NCBI RefSeq assembly: GCF_033193315.1
Contig: NZ_CP136187.1
Coordinates: 3,417,501 to 3,481,500 of the forward strand
Source of the DNA: Agathobaculum sp. NTUH-O15-33
Lineage (GTDB): Bacteria; Bacillota; Clostridia; Oscillospirales; Butyricicoccaceae
Direction of reading: 5' to 3'
DNA: 64,000 nucleotides
Part shown: positions 7,861-17,500 of the stretch, piece after piece
Layout of the letters: every line of letters starts with the position of its first letter
Position numbering within the stretch: position 1 is the stretch's first letter
Notes under the pieces: model-generated
Databases searched by the model: none
Told to the model about the DNA's origin: nothing
Seen by the model: the letters and a program-made list of their open reading frames with translations, nothing else
Translations under genes and position numbers: made by a program

Positions 7861-9138
7861 ATGAAACGAGCAAAGCTGGCGCCGGCCGCGCTGTCGCTTG
7901 TTCTGCTGCTGACAGGGTGCGGCCCACAGCCTGCCGGGCCGGGTTCGGCGGATAGCGCGCGGTGGAACCCCGCGCTGAATAATATACTCGGTCTGACAGC
8001 CGAGCAGCGCTTGGAGGATTACGACTATTTCCGGGACACGCTGCAAAACAGCTACCTGTACCTTGGCGTGCACGACCGGGAAGTACCGGACGACCCGTCA
8101 AGCGGCATTTTTGACGAGTACCGCGAGTTGATCGCCGCAAACGATACGGACGAGGCCTTTTATACCGCGCTTTACAGCTGCCTATACCGTTTGAACGGAT
8201 TTGGCCACCTGTGGCTGATCGAACCAGAGGGTTATCAAGCTACGGTGGAAGCGGCCCAACTAGGCGCTTACAGCGATAAGCCCTATTGGGCCGAGGTGAT
8301 CGGCAGCTCAAAGGCCCGAGAGGGCTACGCCAAGCTATCCGCCTATTTAGCGGAGCGGGACAAGGACGATCCATATGACGGCCAGAGCCCCACGGTGGAC
8401 GAGGATTACCAAAACCTGCGCACGATGCTGCTGCCCGGCGGTGAGATCGGCTACATCAAGATCGACAGCTTTCTCGCGCCGTATGAGTACGAGGAGGAAC
8501 AGAACGCGCTTTTCGCCTTTTACGAGCAGGCCGCAAATTGCACCGACCTGATAATCGACCTGACCGAGAACAGCGGCGGCAGCGAGCTTTACTGGCAGAA
8601 TCTGATCGTCGCGCCGCATATCGACCAGCCGCTCGCCTGCGAAAACTACGCGTTGCTGGCCAAAAGCGAGAATAACACGCCCTATATCGAATCCGCTTTC
8701 CGGCCGGAGGAGCTGCACCCGATCGCCGAACTGCCAAAGCTGCCCGCCTTTCAGCAAAGTGGCACCCAAGCCGCCACCCATTTTATAGTCAGCAAGCTTG
8801 CGGTCTCGCCCTCCGCCTACCGCAGCCCGTTCCGTGGACGCTTATGGTTTTTGGTGAATGAAAGCGTGTACTCGGCCAGCGAGAGCCTGTGCGTGTTTGC
8901 CAAACAGACCGGCTTTGCCACACTGGTTGGCACGCAGACCGGCGGCGACGGCATCGGCGCGCTCGACCCGGTTTATATGACGCTGCCCAACAGCGGCCTG
9001 ATGATCCAGTACTCCATGATGTTCGGCCTGAACCCGGACGGTTCAAGCAGCGAGGAAGCGGGCACCACGCCCGATATCGTTTCGCCGGCCGGAGAAACGC
9101 CGCTGATCACCGCGCTGCGCGCCATCATCGAAAAATAG
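7861..9138 (+). CDS. Lipoprotein with an S41-type peptidase domain
   Basis: A 425-residue exported lipoprotein: signal peptide with lipobox LLTGC, lipidated Cys at residue 20. Residues 180-425 have the S41 (tail-specific/tricorn-like protease) layout. There is a beta-strand plus DLTENSGGS segment, then NESVYSASES with a candidate nucleophilic Ser, then VGTQTGGDG. Near residue 118, GFGHLWLIE corresponds to the family GDxHT-like His region but is altered. Activity is therefore likely but not certain. The ATG is preceded by GAGGTGATGAGGA. It is convergent with a second S41-like gene across a shared terminator. Confidence 0.8.
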   Translation: MKRAKLAPAALSLVLLLTGCGPQPAGPGSADSARWNPALNNILGLTAEQRLEDYDYFRDTLQNSYLYLGVHDREVPDDPSSGIFDEYRELIAANDTDEAFYTALYSCLYRLNGFGHLWLIEPEGYQATVEAAQLGAYSDKPYWAEVIGSSKAREGYAKLSAYLAERDKDDPYDGQSPTVDEDYQNLRTMLLPGGEIGYIKIDSFLAPYEYEEEQNALFAFYEQAANCTDLIIDLTENSGGSELYWQNLIVAPHIDQPLACENYALLAKSENNTPYIESAFRPEELHPIAELPKLPAFQQSGTQAATHFIVSKLAVSPSAYRSPFRGRLWFLVNESVYSASESLCVFAKQTGFATLVGTQTGGDGIGALDPVYMTLPNSGLMIQYSMMFGLNPDGSSSEEAGTTPDIVSPAGETPLITALRAIIEK

Positions 9139-9178
9139 AACAAGAGGACGTTGCTATCATTCGCAACGTCCTCTTGTT
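9139..9178. terminator. Bidirectional terminator between two S41-like genes
   Basis: A 16-bp perfect stem begins AACAAGAGGACGTTGC directly after the stop at 9138, with an 8-nt loop. It can serve both convergent genes. Confidence 0.8.
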
Positions 9179-9218
9179 GTGATCCCGCGGCTGTAAGCCA
9201 AAGGACTGATGATCGCTA

Positions 9219-10934
9219 TCATGCGGCGGCGGACGCATCCTCCGTGGTGAGCGCGATGGTTTGCGTTTTGCCGTCCCACGCGACGCTCACGCCCGCCATG
9301 CGGCACAGGTCGCGCAGCTTGAAATAGTGGTTGCCCGCAATCTCATACGCCTTGCCTACAAGGGGCATATCCCCGATGGCCACGTCGCTCGTCGCGCGCA
9401 CCGCGGTCTGGTCGCCGCCCGTAAGGGGCTGCAACTCGCCGCCGACCGGCGTATACGTCCCCTCCGTCAGCTGGATGTGCTTTGCCGCGCCGTCCCACGT
9501 GACGTTGAAGGCGCTTTTTGTGCCCGCGAACGCCATGGCCAGATCGCGCAGCTTAAAATAGTTGCTGTCCGCGATCTCGTACGCCGCGGCGGCAACCGGC
9601 TTGCCGTTCACCGTAACGCGGGCAGAGGATACCTTGGCCGTCTCCGTCAGCACCGGCGTGACGGGCGCGTGATCCAGAATATACTGCACCGCCGTGTCCA
9701 CGCCCTTTAAATAATCCGCGAAAGAGGGCTGCACCGTGATATCGGGCGGGAAGCTTTCCACATCATAGGGCTTTGCCGCGTCCAAATAGTCCGCCATATC
9801 GATAAATTTATTGGAATATTGGCCGCGCATTTTGGAATTTGGCAGCTCGAACGTGCTGATGGAACCGAAATGATCCACGCTGCCGCCCGTCGGCGTGCCG
9901 ACCACCGCCGCGTCAACGTCCTTAAGTTGCACGGTGTTGATCAGCGCCGAGGAAAAGGTGCGGTCGCCGGCCAGAGCGTAAACCGCGCCGCCCTTTGCCA
10001 GAAACTGCTGCGTCTGATAGACGACCGGGTACAGCACGCCGTCCGACCCGCCGCCATTGTTCCGCAGATCGATGATAAATTTGGAATACGCGCCGGAGTC
10101 CAGCTTTTCCTTAATCTCGGCGGCAAAGGCAGCCATGGGCAGGTTTTCGTCCTCCCGGCACTTGTTATACTGCATATAGAGCGTGCCGTCGCCCAGATCG
10201 AGCAGCTTGTAGATCACGGCGCTGTCCGGCTCGGTCGCGGGCACGGCGGAACGCAAAAGCTTTTTGTTGATAAAGCCGTCGTCGCCTAGCGCCGTTTCCT
10301 CTTCCGCGGTCAGGATGGGCATATCCAGTACGGTCTCCTTGCCGTCCGTGCCGCGCAGGGTGACGGGCACCGTCTTTTCATCGCCCTTTACCACGCCGTA
10401 GTGCGCGAGCACCTCGAACACATACATGTTGCCGCCGAGCTGAACGCGCAGTCGCGTGTCGTTGTCGTTGCTGAGCATGGGCTTCAGGCGCTCCAGCAGC
10501 TCGTCCATGGACACGCTGCCGATCGCCGTGATCTCGCTGCCGACGTACTGCTTATATTCGCGCAATCCGCCGGTCATCGTCCAGCGGCCGTCAAACCATT
10601 CGGGCGCAAAGGGCAGCATATGTACCTGTGCGCCCGCGCTGCCGATGGAAAGCATGGTGTGCGCGTCGCCCGCAAGGGCGGCCAGCTCCTGCAGGGAGAT
10701 CGCAAAATCAATATCGCTCGCCGTTGCGATCGTGCTCTCGATCGCGGCCTTTTTATCCGCCACCGCCTGCTTTGTCGTGTTCCGGTAAAAATCCGGGTGT
10801 TTCTCCGTCAGCGTCTGTACGAGGAAATCCAAATCCTCCTGCCTTTTGTCCGCTTCCGTGCCGCCCGCCGCAAAAGCGGAGACAGGCAAGAGCGCCGCCG
10901 CAAGCAGCGCCGCCAACCAGCGTTTGATCTTCAT
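9219..10934 (-). CDS. Secreted S41-like peptidase with two C-terminal stalk domains
   Basis: The 571-residue protein has a Sec signal peptide ending near ASAFAA (about residue 22). Residues 30-420 are S41-like: LAGDAHTML matches the family His region, IDLRNNGGGSDG the central strand, DRTFSSALI the candidate Ser, and GTPTGGSVD the following turn. Residues 430-560 hold two tandem copies of the copper-amine-oxidase-N-like or stalk domain, each with YEIA.x.YFKLRDL followed by a V.WDG turn. These are common cell-wall-associated modules in Clostridia. Start ATG 10934, Shine-Dalgarno AAGGAGTGA. The substrate is unknown; a role in envelope or peptide turnover is inference. Confidence 0.85.
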   Translation of the reverse strand: MKIKRWLAALLAAALLPVSAFAAGGTEADKRQEDLDFLVQTLTEKHPDFYRNTTKQAVADKKAAIESTIATASDIDFAISLQELAALAGDAHTMLSIGSAGAQVHMLPFAPEWFDGRWTMTGGLREYKQYVGSEITAIGSVSMDELLERLKPMLSNDNDTRLRVQLGGNMYVFEVLAHYGVVKGDEKTVPVTLRGTDGKETVLDMPILTAEEETALGDDGFINKKLLRSAVPATEPDSAVIYKLLDLGDGTLYMQYNKCREDENLPMAAFAAEIKEKLDSGAYSKFIIDLRNNGGGSDGVLYPVVYQTQQFLAKGGAVYALAGDRTFSSALINTVQLKDVDAAVVGTPTGGSVDHFGSISTFELPNSKMRGQYSNKFIDMADYLDAAKPYDVESFPPDITVQPSFADYLKGVDTAVQYILDHAPVTPVLTETAKVSSARVTVNGKPVAAAAYEIADSNYFKLRDLAMAFAGTKSAFNVTWDGAAKHIQLTEGTYTPVGGELQPLTGGDQTAVRATSDVAIGDMPLVGKAYEIAGNHYFKLRDLCRMAGVSVAWDGKTQTIALTTEDASAAA

Positions 10935-11002
10935 CCTGCTTCACTCCTTGTATTATTAAATTAACACAATAATATCATGTCCATAACGCCCTGTCAAGTG
11001 GT

Positions 11003-11031
11003 TCTATCAAATACCCAAGGGCGCATACAAT
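11003..11031 (+). promoter_or_regulatory. Sigma-E-type sporulation promoter of spoIID
   Basis: CATACAAT (11024-11031) matches the sigma-E -10 consensus exactly. A -35-like TCTATCA lies about 14 bp upstream (11003-11009), a partial match to the usual ATATT core. The Shine-Dalgarno AAAGGAGGCGG and the spoIID ATG at 11059 follow within 28 bp. In Bacillus subtilis spoIID is transcribed by sigma-E. Confidence 0.65.
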
Positions 11032-11058
11032 GGCTGGGTAAAGGAGGCGGGGACAGAC

Positions 11059-12090
11059 ATGCGCAAGCTGTTTTACGCGGGATTGGGGCTAGTGCTTATT
11101 TTGTATCTGCTGCCCGCTGTTTATCAAATCATGGGGCGCGGGGACAAACTCGCGATCGACTTTGAAACGCTCGACCTGCCGGGCGCGGTGCCCGCGAGCC
11201 AAACGCCGGAAGCGTCGCCCGGCGCGGCGCAGGATGAGACCGGCGACGCTGACGCGCCGCTCGACTATTCTTCCATTACCGTTTCGATCGACGGCAAGCC
11301 GGAAACCCTATCGTTGGAAAGCTATGTGGCGGGCGTGACGGCGGCGGAGATCGGCGATGAGTTCCCCGAAGAGGCTATCCGCGCGCAGGCGGTAGCGGCG
11401 CGCACCTATGCAGTCTATAAAATCTTTCGCGGCCGGCCGGACGCGCACCCGGACGCCGACGTATGCGACGATTTCCACCACTGCGCGGCCTACCGCGCGG
11501 ACGCGGCGGAAGCTTCGACCGGCGGCGGGCTGACGCGCGTGCAGCAGGCGGTAAAGGACACGGCGGGCCAAATTCTGACCTACAATGATGAACCGATCGC
11601 GGCGGTGTTCCACTGCGCGAGCGGCCCGCGCACCGAGACCGCGACCGATGTTTGGGGCGGGGACGATATCCCCTATTTGCAAAGCGTGGTCAGCCCCGGC
11701 GGTTCGGCCTGCGAGAAATATGAAGGCACGGTGAAGGTAACGGCGGATGAATTTCGGGAAAAGGTAAAAGCCGCCTTTCCGACCGCCGACGTATCCGGCA
11801 AACCAAAGTCATGGTTTAAAGCCTCCGTGCGGTCGGAAGCGGGCGGCATAGAAACCATCAAGCTGGGCGGCGTAACGGTTGAGGGCACGGCGGTGCGCGA
11901 GCTGTTCGGCCTGAACTCCACCAACTTCACCGTCACCACGGACGAGGACGCGATCACCTTCCACACCATCGGCTACGGCCACGGCGTGGGCCTGTCGCAA
12001 TACGGCGCCAAGTACCTTGCCGAGCAGGGCGAAGATTTTGAAAAAATTCTAACGCATTATTATCCCGGCACGTCGCTCACGCAAATTTAA
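11059..12090 (+). CDS. spoIID: Stage II sporulation protein D (engulfment lytic transglycosylase)
   Basis: SpoIID cleaves glycan strands during forespore engulfment, in the DMP complex with SpoIIM and SpoIIP, anchored in the mother-cell membrane. The 343-residue protein has a single N-terminal membrane helix (about 6-24), a Pro/Ala-rich linker and the SpoIID domain from about 75 on. LESYVAGVTAAEIGDEFP contains the expected catalytic Glu (residue 97 here). The C-terminal GYGHGVGLSQYGA and HYYPGT motifs are typical. The spoIID-spoIIQ order is common in Clostridia. It is preceded by a sigma-E-like promoter and a strong Shine-Dalgarno. Confidence 0.95.
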   Translation: MRKLFYAGLGLVLILYLLPAVYQIMGRGDKLAIDFETLDLPGAVPASQTPEASPGAAQDETGDADAPLDYSSITVSIDGKPETLSLESYVAGVTAAEIGDEFPEEAIRAQAVAARTYAVYKIFRGRPDAHPDADVCDDFHHCAAYRADAAEASTGGGLTRVQQAVKDTAGQILTYNDEPIAAVFHCASGPRTETATDVWGGDDIPYLQSVVSPGGSACEKYEGTVKVTADEFREKVKAAFPTADVSGKPKSWFKASVRSEAGGIETIKLGGVTVEGTAVRELFGLNSTNFTVTTDEDAITFHTIGYGHGVGLSQYGAKYLAEQGEDFEKILTHYYPGTSLTQI

Positions 12091-12204
12091 TTCAAAAAAA
12101 TCCGCTTTTTTTGTTGCTGTTACAAATCATTTTTCATCAGGCCCGAAACGAAGTATAAATGAAATTCCTCCTGTCGATACTATTGGCAACGGAGGTAAAG
12201 GGAC

Positions 12205-12927
12205 ATGAAAAATTATCAATCCAAACACGTATCCACACTATCCACACGCGGCTTTTACACGATTTTGACCATATGCGCGCTGATCATCGCGGTATCGGTC
12301 TATGTGCTGACGAGCACCGCTTCGCGCGGTCAGGAGGAAGGCCCGGCGACGATCTCCACACCGATCATCGCGCCGACCGAAGCCATCCCCGACCTGTCGG
12401 GCGACGAGCCGGTATCCGCCGACGAACCCGAACCGGCGGAGCCCGCGTCCGCCACGGCGGAAACGAAAGAGAAGGAGCAAGCTCCCGCCGTGGTCGAGAC
12501 CGTGCACGCGCCGGTCTACGTCCGTCCGACGTCGGGCGCGATCATCACCCCGTTTTCGGGTGACGAGCTGCTTTACCAGCCGACGCTTGGCGATTGGCGC
12601 ACGCACACGGGCACCGATATCGGCGCCGAGCCGGGCGAGCCGGTGCTTGCCCTGACGGACGGCACGGTCATTTCGGTTTATGACGACGCGCTGTACGGCA
12701 CAAGCGTCACCGTATCGCACGACGCGGAGCTGACCACCACCTATTCCGGCCTTGACGCGGTGCGCGTTTCCGCCGGTCAGGCCGTGGAAGCGGGCGAGAC
12801 CCTCGGCACCTGCGCGGAGACCATCGACGCGGAAGCCGACCTTGGCACCCACATCCACGTGGTCGCCCAGCGCGCCGGCACCAACATCGACGTTCTGGAG
12901 CTGCTCGGGGAAGCGGAAACTGAATAA
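12205..12927 (+). CDS. spoIIQ: SpoIIQ-like M23 peptidase-fold sporulation protein
   Basis: A 240-residue protein with one N-terminal membrane helix (about 18-36), an acidic Pro/Glu/Ala-rich linker (45-100) and a LytM/M23 domain (about 105-235). SpoIIQ sits in the forespore membrane and pairs with SpoIIIAH across the intermembrane space. The metal-site residues look intact here: HTGTD (His134, Asp138) and HIH (216-218). This resembles clostridial SpoIIQ, which keeps zinc and endopeptidase residues, rather than B. subtilis SpoIIQ, which has lost one. The position directly after spoIID supports the call. Shine-Dalgarno GGAGGTAAAGGG; no convincing sigma-F promoter was found. Confidence 0.85.
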   Translation: MKNYQSKHVSTLSTRGFYTILTICALIIAVSVYVLTSTASRGQEEGPATISTPIIAPTEAIPDLSGDEPVSADEPEPAEPASATAETKEKEQAPAVVETVHAPVYVRPTSGAIITPFSGDELLYQPTLGDWRTHTGTDIGAEPGEPVLALTDGTVISVYDDALYGTSVTVSHDAELTTTYSGLDAVRVSAGQAVEAGETLGTCAETIDAEADLGTHIHVVAQRAGTNIDVLELLGEAETE

Positions 12928-12946
12928 TGAAGTAAGACGGGGCTGG

Positions 12947-12989
12947 GGCTGCGACGATTTACGTTTCGTCGCAGCCTCCGTTATTTTTG
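12947..12989 (+). terminator. Terminator of spoIIQ
   Basis: An 11-bp stem (GGCTGCGACGA with complement at 12966-12976, 8-nt loop) is followed by TCCGTTATTTTTG. Confidence 0.8.
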
Positions 12990-12991
12990 AA

Positions 12992-13710
12992 GGCTCGCTG
13001 TGCTCGCGATATCATCCGCGGCAGTAGCCGCGAGGACGGTGCGGCTCCCGCCGCAGGGGCAAAGGGGAAGGAACAACCATACGGTTTTTCCTTCCCCCTT
13101 GACCTCCATTCATTTCCTTTATTACTGTCCGTGGGCGGTGTTTGCCGTCCTTTTATGATACATATAATTTGCCATGGAGCTGTATCGGGTGCCAAGTGAT
13201 TCAGTGGACGGGTTGCTTCGCCCGGCCGAACCGGCCTGCTCCGCGCGCCCATCTTTGTTGGCGCTTCGCTTTCGGCGGGCTGGGGTCAGCCCGCTCTACC
13301 GCGGCGTATTTTATTGCAAGCAAAGCAAGTATCCGCAAGCCTCCCATACGCAATAAGGACATGTTTTTTTACAAAAGCACAGCGCTTTCCAAACACTTTG
13401 CACCTGTAGGGCGGGCTGTCCCAGCCCGCCGCAAGCGAAGCGCCCAGACATGCGGGCGCGCTAATCAGGCCGGTCCGGCCGAGCGAAGCAACCCGTCCAC
13501 TGAATCACTTGGCACCCGGTACGGCTCCATGACAAATTGATTATATAGCAAAAGGGCGGCACGAGTCCTCCAGTCGGGAGATGGGAAAAGGAGAGGAATC
13601 CATAAAGGGGAGGAAAAACCGTCTGGGTTTTCCTCCCCTTTATGCCTCCGCGGGTGCCGCACCGTCCTCGCGGCTACCGCCGCGCATTATATTGTGAGCA
13701 AAGCGAACCT
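12992..13710. repeat. Large imperfect inverted repeat, non-coding
   Basis: Two arms, roughly 12992-13303 and 13406-13710, are reverse complements of each other along their whole length with scattered mismatches. Examples are CCAAGTGATTCAGTGGACGG on the left against its complement near 13490-13515, and CGAGGACGGTGCGG near 13032 against 13658-13671. About 100 bp of unrelated sequence separates them. Each arm contains local hairpins. At the matching position the two arms have different stem sequences that both stay self-complementary (about 13060-13100 and 13593-13642). No credible coding frame. It fills almost the whole 857-bp gap after spoIIQ. Confidence 0.8.
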
Positions 13711-13721
13711 CCTACAAAACG

Positions 13722-13760
13722 AAGGCACCGGCCCCGCCAAGTGCGGGAAGCCGGTGCCTC
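13722..13760 (-). terminator. Terminator of the 13.8-kb lipoprotein gene
   Basis: AGGCACCGGC (13723-13732) pairs with GCCGGTGCCT (13750-13759), with an inner GC-rich stem. It lies 25 bp past the stop of the minus-strand gene and is followed on that strand by TTCGTTTTG. Confidence 0.75.
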
Positions 13761-13784
13761 TTCTTCTTCATTTCTAATCACATT

Positions 13785-14459
13785 TTACGATGCTGTGTAG
13801 TTTCCTGTTACCCCGCCGCCCGCGACGGTGATGACATCATCCGAAAACAGGAAATTGATCTTGCCGTCCACGCTCTTGGCGGTGTTGCCCGCAATCTGCG
13901 CGTTGCCGGTGGTGCCGTCTGAGAATGCGAACTCAAACGAGCTGCCATCCCCCTGCAGCACATCGAGCGTTACCTTGGCCGGGCCGGTGTAGCTGCCTTC
14001 CCAATCGCAGACCGCGTCCACGGTGGGATCGTACAGCGGAAAGGTAGCATAATCATCCAAAACGCCGTCGCCCAGATAATTGTACTTGTCGCCCGTCTGC
14101 TGGTCGACCGCGACACGGCCGACGGAAGCGCCTTCGAGGTCCTTTACATCGATCACAAAGTAATCGTGCTGGCTCTCTTCATCCTTGCCGACGGTGAGCG
14201 TTTCGTCGGTCAGTTCGGCGGTATAGTGGTCATCGTTTAGCGATTCCACAACGCGAGCCTTGGCTTCCTCGCCGGTCAATCCGGTGCCGGGCGCGGGGTC
14301 TTCCGGCGTTTCCGGCGGTTCGTCGGTCGGGTCGGTCGCGCCCTGTTCCGTCGCGGGCGGCTCGGTTCCGGCCTGCGGATCGGTCACGGGCAAATCATCC
14401 TTTCCGCAGCCGGCCAGAACGAGCGTAAGCAGCGCGATAAGCGCCAAAATTCGTTTCAT
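13785..14459 (-). CDS. Hypothetical lipoprotein
   Basis: 224 residues. Lipobox LVLAGC puts the lipidated Cys at residue 18. Residues 20-65 are a Thr/Pro/Glu/Asp-rich linker. The rest (about 65-224) is a soluble domain with alternating short strands; one stretch (QHDYFVIDVKDLEGASVGRV) recalls small beta-sheet domains in other clostridial lipoproteins, but I do not recognise the family. The Shine-Dalgarno GGAGGCAGGGGGAG precedes the ATG at 14459. It is downstream of, and codirectional with, the RND operon, but 117 bp separate them and it ends with its own terminator. Confidence 0.7.
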   Translation of the reverse strand: MKRILALIALLTLVLAGCGKDDLPVTDPQAGTEPPATEQGATDPTDEPPETPEDPAPGTGLTGEEAKARVVESLNDDHYTAELTDETLTVGKDEESQHDYFVIDVKDLEGASVGRVAVDQQTGDKYNYLGDGVLDDYATFPLYDPTVDAVCDWEGSYTGPAKVTLDVLQGDGSSFEFAFSDGTTGNAQIAGNTAKSVDGKINFLFSDDVITVAGGGVTGNYTAS

Positions 14460-14576
14460 TTCTCCCCCTGCCTCCTTTTGCGCACGGTTGTAAAGTGCGT
14501 CGAGTCGAAGTATACCGTTACATCATACCGTATTTTATGCAAAAAAGCAATGGGATTTTTCCGAGAAGAAACGACC

Positions 14577-17500
14577 TTATTCCGCAGTTTCCTCCGCTTT
14601 CAGCAACTTCTGCCCCTTCCTCGGCTTCTTTTTCCGATTTGTGAAACGCGAAGCAAGGCTGTCGATCAGCGAGTAATAAACCGGGGTAATGAACAGCGTG
14701 GCAATGGTGGAAATAATCATACCGGTGACCATAACGATCGCCATGGGCTTCATCATTTCGGAGCCTTCGCCGCCCGAGAACACCATGGGCAGCAAGCCCA
14801 AAATGGTGGTGAGCGCGGTCATGAGCACCGGGCGCACACGGCGCGGACAGGCGTTCAGGATCGCTTCGTTTTTCTCCTCGCCCGCGTCGCGGCGCTGCTG
14901 GATATAGTCGATCAGCACGATCGAGGAGTTGACCACCGTACCGGCCAGAATGATAACGCCGAGCAGCGCGACCATGGAAACCTTGTTGCCGGTAAAGAAC
15001 AGAAGCGACATGGATCCGAGCAGGCCGATCGGCAGGATCAGCATGATCGCCACCGGCAGCACGAACGAGTTGAACTGGCTGGCCAGAATGAAGTACACCA
15101 GCAGGATCGCGGCGCCCAGCGCCAGCATCAGCGTGCCGGTGGTCTCGGCCATATCGGCGGCGGCGCTCGACCCGTCGTCTATCTCGACGCCGTCCGGCAG
15201 ATCATAGGTCGCAAGGAATTCGTTGACGCGCGTGGCCATGCCCGCCGAATCGCCCGATTCGGAATCGCCCGATATCGTAACGGTTTCGTTCTGGTTTTCG
15301 CGCTCGATCGACTGCGGGGCCAGCTCGGTGTATACATCGGCCACCATGCTCAGCGGCACGGTGCCGCCGGTCGGCACCGGAAGCTGCATGGACTTGAGCG
15401 CGTCGATATTTTTAGAGGCGCTGTCGTCACCGGAAACGGTGATGTCGTACTCCTCGCCCTTCATGCGCAGCTTGGTAGCGACCGAGCCGGTCAGCTCGCC
15501 GCGCACCAGACCGCCGATGGAGGCAGCCGACAGGCCGAAACGCGAAGCGTTCTCGCGGTTCACCTTGACCGCGATACGCGGCACCTGCTCGGCGGCGGAG
15601 CTCTTGACGTTGACCGCGTCCGGCAAGCGGGACAGTTCCTCCGCCAGATCGTTTGACACCTGACTGAGCTCGTCATAGTCCTTGCCGGTCATTTTCAGGC
15701 TGATCGCGCTGCCGCTCACGCTCGACATCGAGCTGGACGACGAGACCGTGATCTCGCAGCCCGCGATATCCTGCAGGTCGCGGCGCAGCTGGTTGGCCAC
15801 CTGCTTTGCCGAGCGGTCGCGGTGCTTGCGCTCGACAAGCGTGATGCCCACGCTCGCGCTGGACGAGCTTGACATCATGGAGGAGGAGTTGCCCGTGGTG
15901 TAATACAGCAGATCCATTTCCGGGATCGTATCGGTCGCAATGGTCGCGATACGTTCCTGAATGGCCGCCGTTTCCTCCATCGAGGAGCCGGTCGGCATGC
16001 CGACCGAGACGCTCAGTTCGCCCTGATCCATTTCCGGGATCAGCTCCATGCCGGCAAGTCCGATGCTGATGATGGAACCGACACAGATCACTACCGTGAG
16101 CAGCATGCCCACCGCGCGGCGCGTGATGAACAGCTTCAGCACCGCTTTATACTTGCGCATCAGCGGCTTGTCGGCGATAAATTTATCCTTCACATCCGGA
16201 ATGGTGACCATCCGGTGGCGGCCGCCGCGATCGAGAAGGATATAGCACAGCAGCGGCACAAGGGTAAGCGCGATGATCAGCGACGAGCCGAGCAGCGCGC
16301 AGATCGTGATACAGAACTCGCGGAACATCATACCGGTCATACCGCCGGAAAGGCCGATGGGCAGGAATACCGCCACGGTCGTCAGCGTGGACGCGGTGAT
16401 GGAGAGCGAAACCTCGGCCGCGCCCTTGGTACAGGAATCCCAGCGGTCGTAGCCGTCCGCCCGGTATCGGAAAATGTTATCCAGCACAACGATTGAGTTA
16501 TCCACAATCATACCGACGCCGAGCGCGACGCCGCCGAGCGACATCATGTTCAGCGTGATGTTCAGGCCCTTCATGATAAGGAACGTGAACAGGATACAAA
16601 GCGGCATCGCGATCGAGATCGCCGTGGTCGCGCCGAAATCACGCAGGAACAGGAACAAAACGAGCGCGGCGAAAATAACGCCGAACACGATGTTGGAGAT
16701 CGCGTTGTCAACCGACAAGTTGATAAATTCGGATTGATCCATGAGCATATCCCAAGAAAGCGCCGCGTTCTGGCTGACCAGCTCGTCGAGCTTGGCCTTG
16801 GCGCGTTCCGCGATATCCACCGTGTTGGAGCCGGACTGCTTGTTGACGGAAAGAAGGATACATTCCTCGCCGTTTACCTTGGCGAGCGAGTTCTGATCCT
16901 TATGCGCCATGGAAACGTCCGCGATCTGGCTCAGGCGGACGGTGCCGCCGGTGGGCAGCGAGATCAGCGCGTTTTTCACATCGTTGACCGATTCGTACTG
17001 GCCGTTCGTGCGGACCGACAGCGTCTGCGAGCCGCTGTCCAGATCGCCGCCCGGCACGGCCATGTTGTCCGCGCCGATCTGCTGGGCCACGCTCGAAACG
17101 GTCAGGTTATAGCCCTTGAGCTTGACAGCGTCGGTCTTGACCGCGATCTCGCTGTCGTAGCCGCCCGATACGTCGACCGAAGCGACGCCGTCCAGACGGG
17201 AGAGCGCGGGAGAAAGCTCATCGTCCGCGATGGACTGCAGGGAAGCCAGATCGTTGCCGCGCAGCGCGACCATGATGACCGGCATCGAATCGATGTCGAG
17301 CGACATGACCGTGGGTTCGCCCGCGTCGTCCGGCAGGGACGACTTCGCCATGCCGATCTTATCGCGCAGATCGGCCATCGCGGTATCGATCTTGGTATCC
17401 TCCGTAAACTGAATGACGATCACGCTCATGTTCTCCGAAGAGGACGAGGTGAGCGTATCAAGGCCGGACATACTGGCGCAGACGCTCTCGAGCGGATCGG

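Noticed and set aside
12091..12204. Sigma-F promoter of spoIIQ
   Set aside because: No pair of boxes at proper spacing matches the sigma-F consensus, although the gene is expected to use it.
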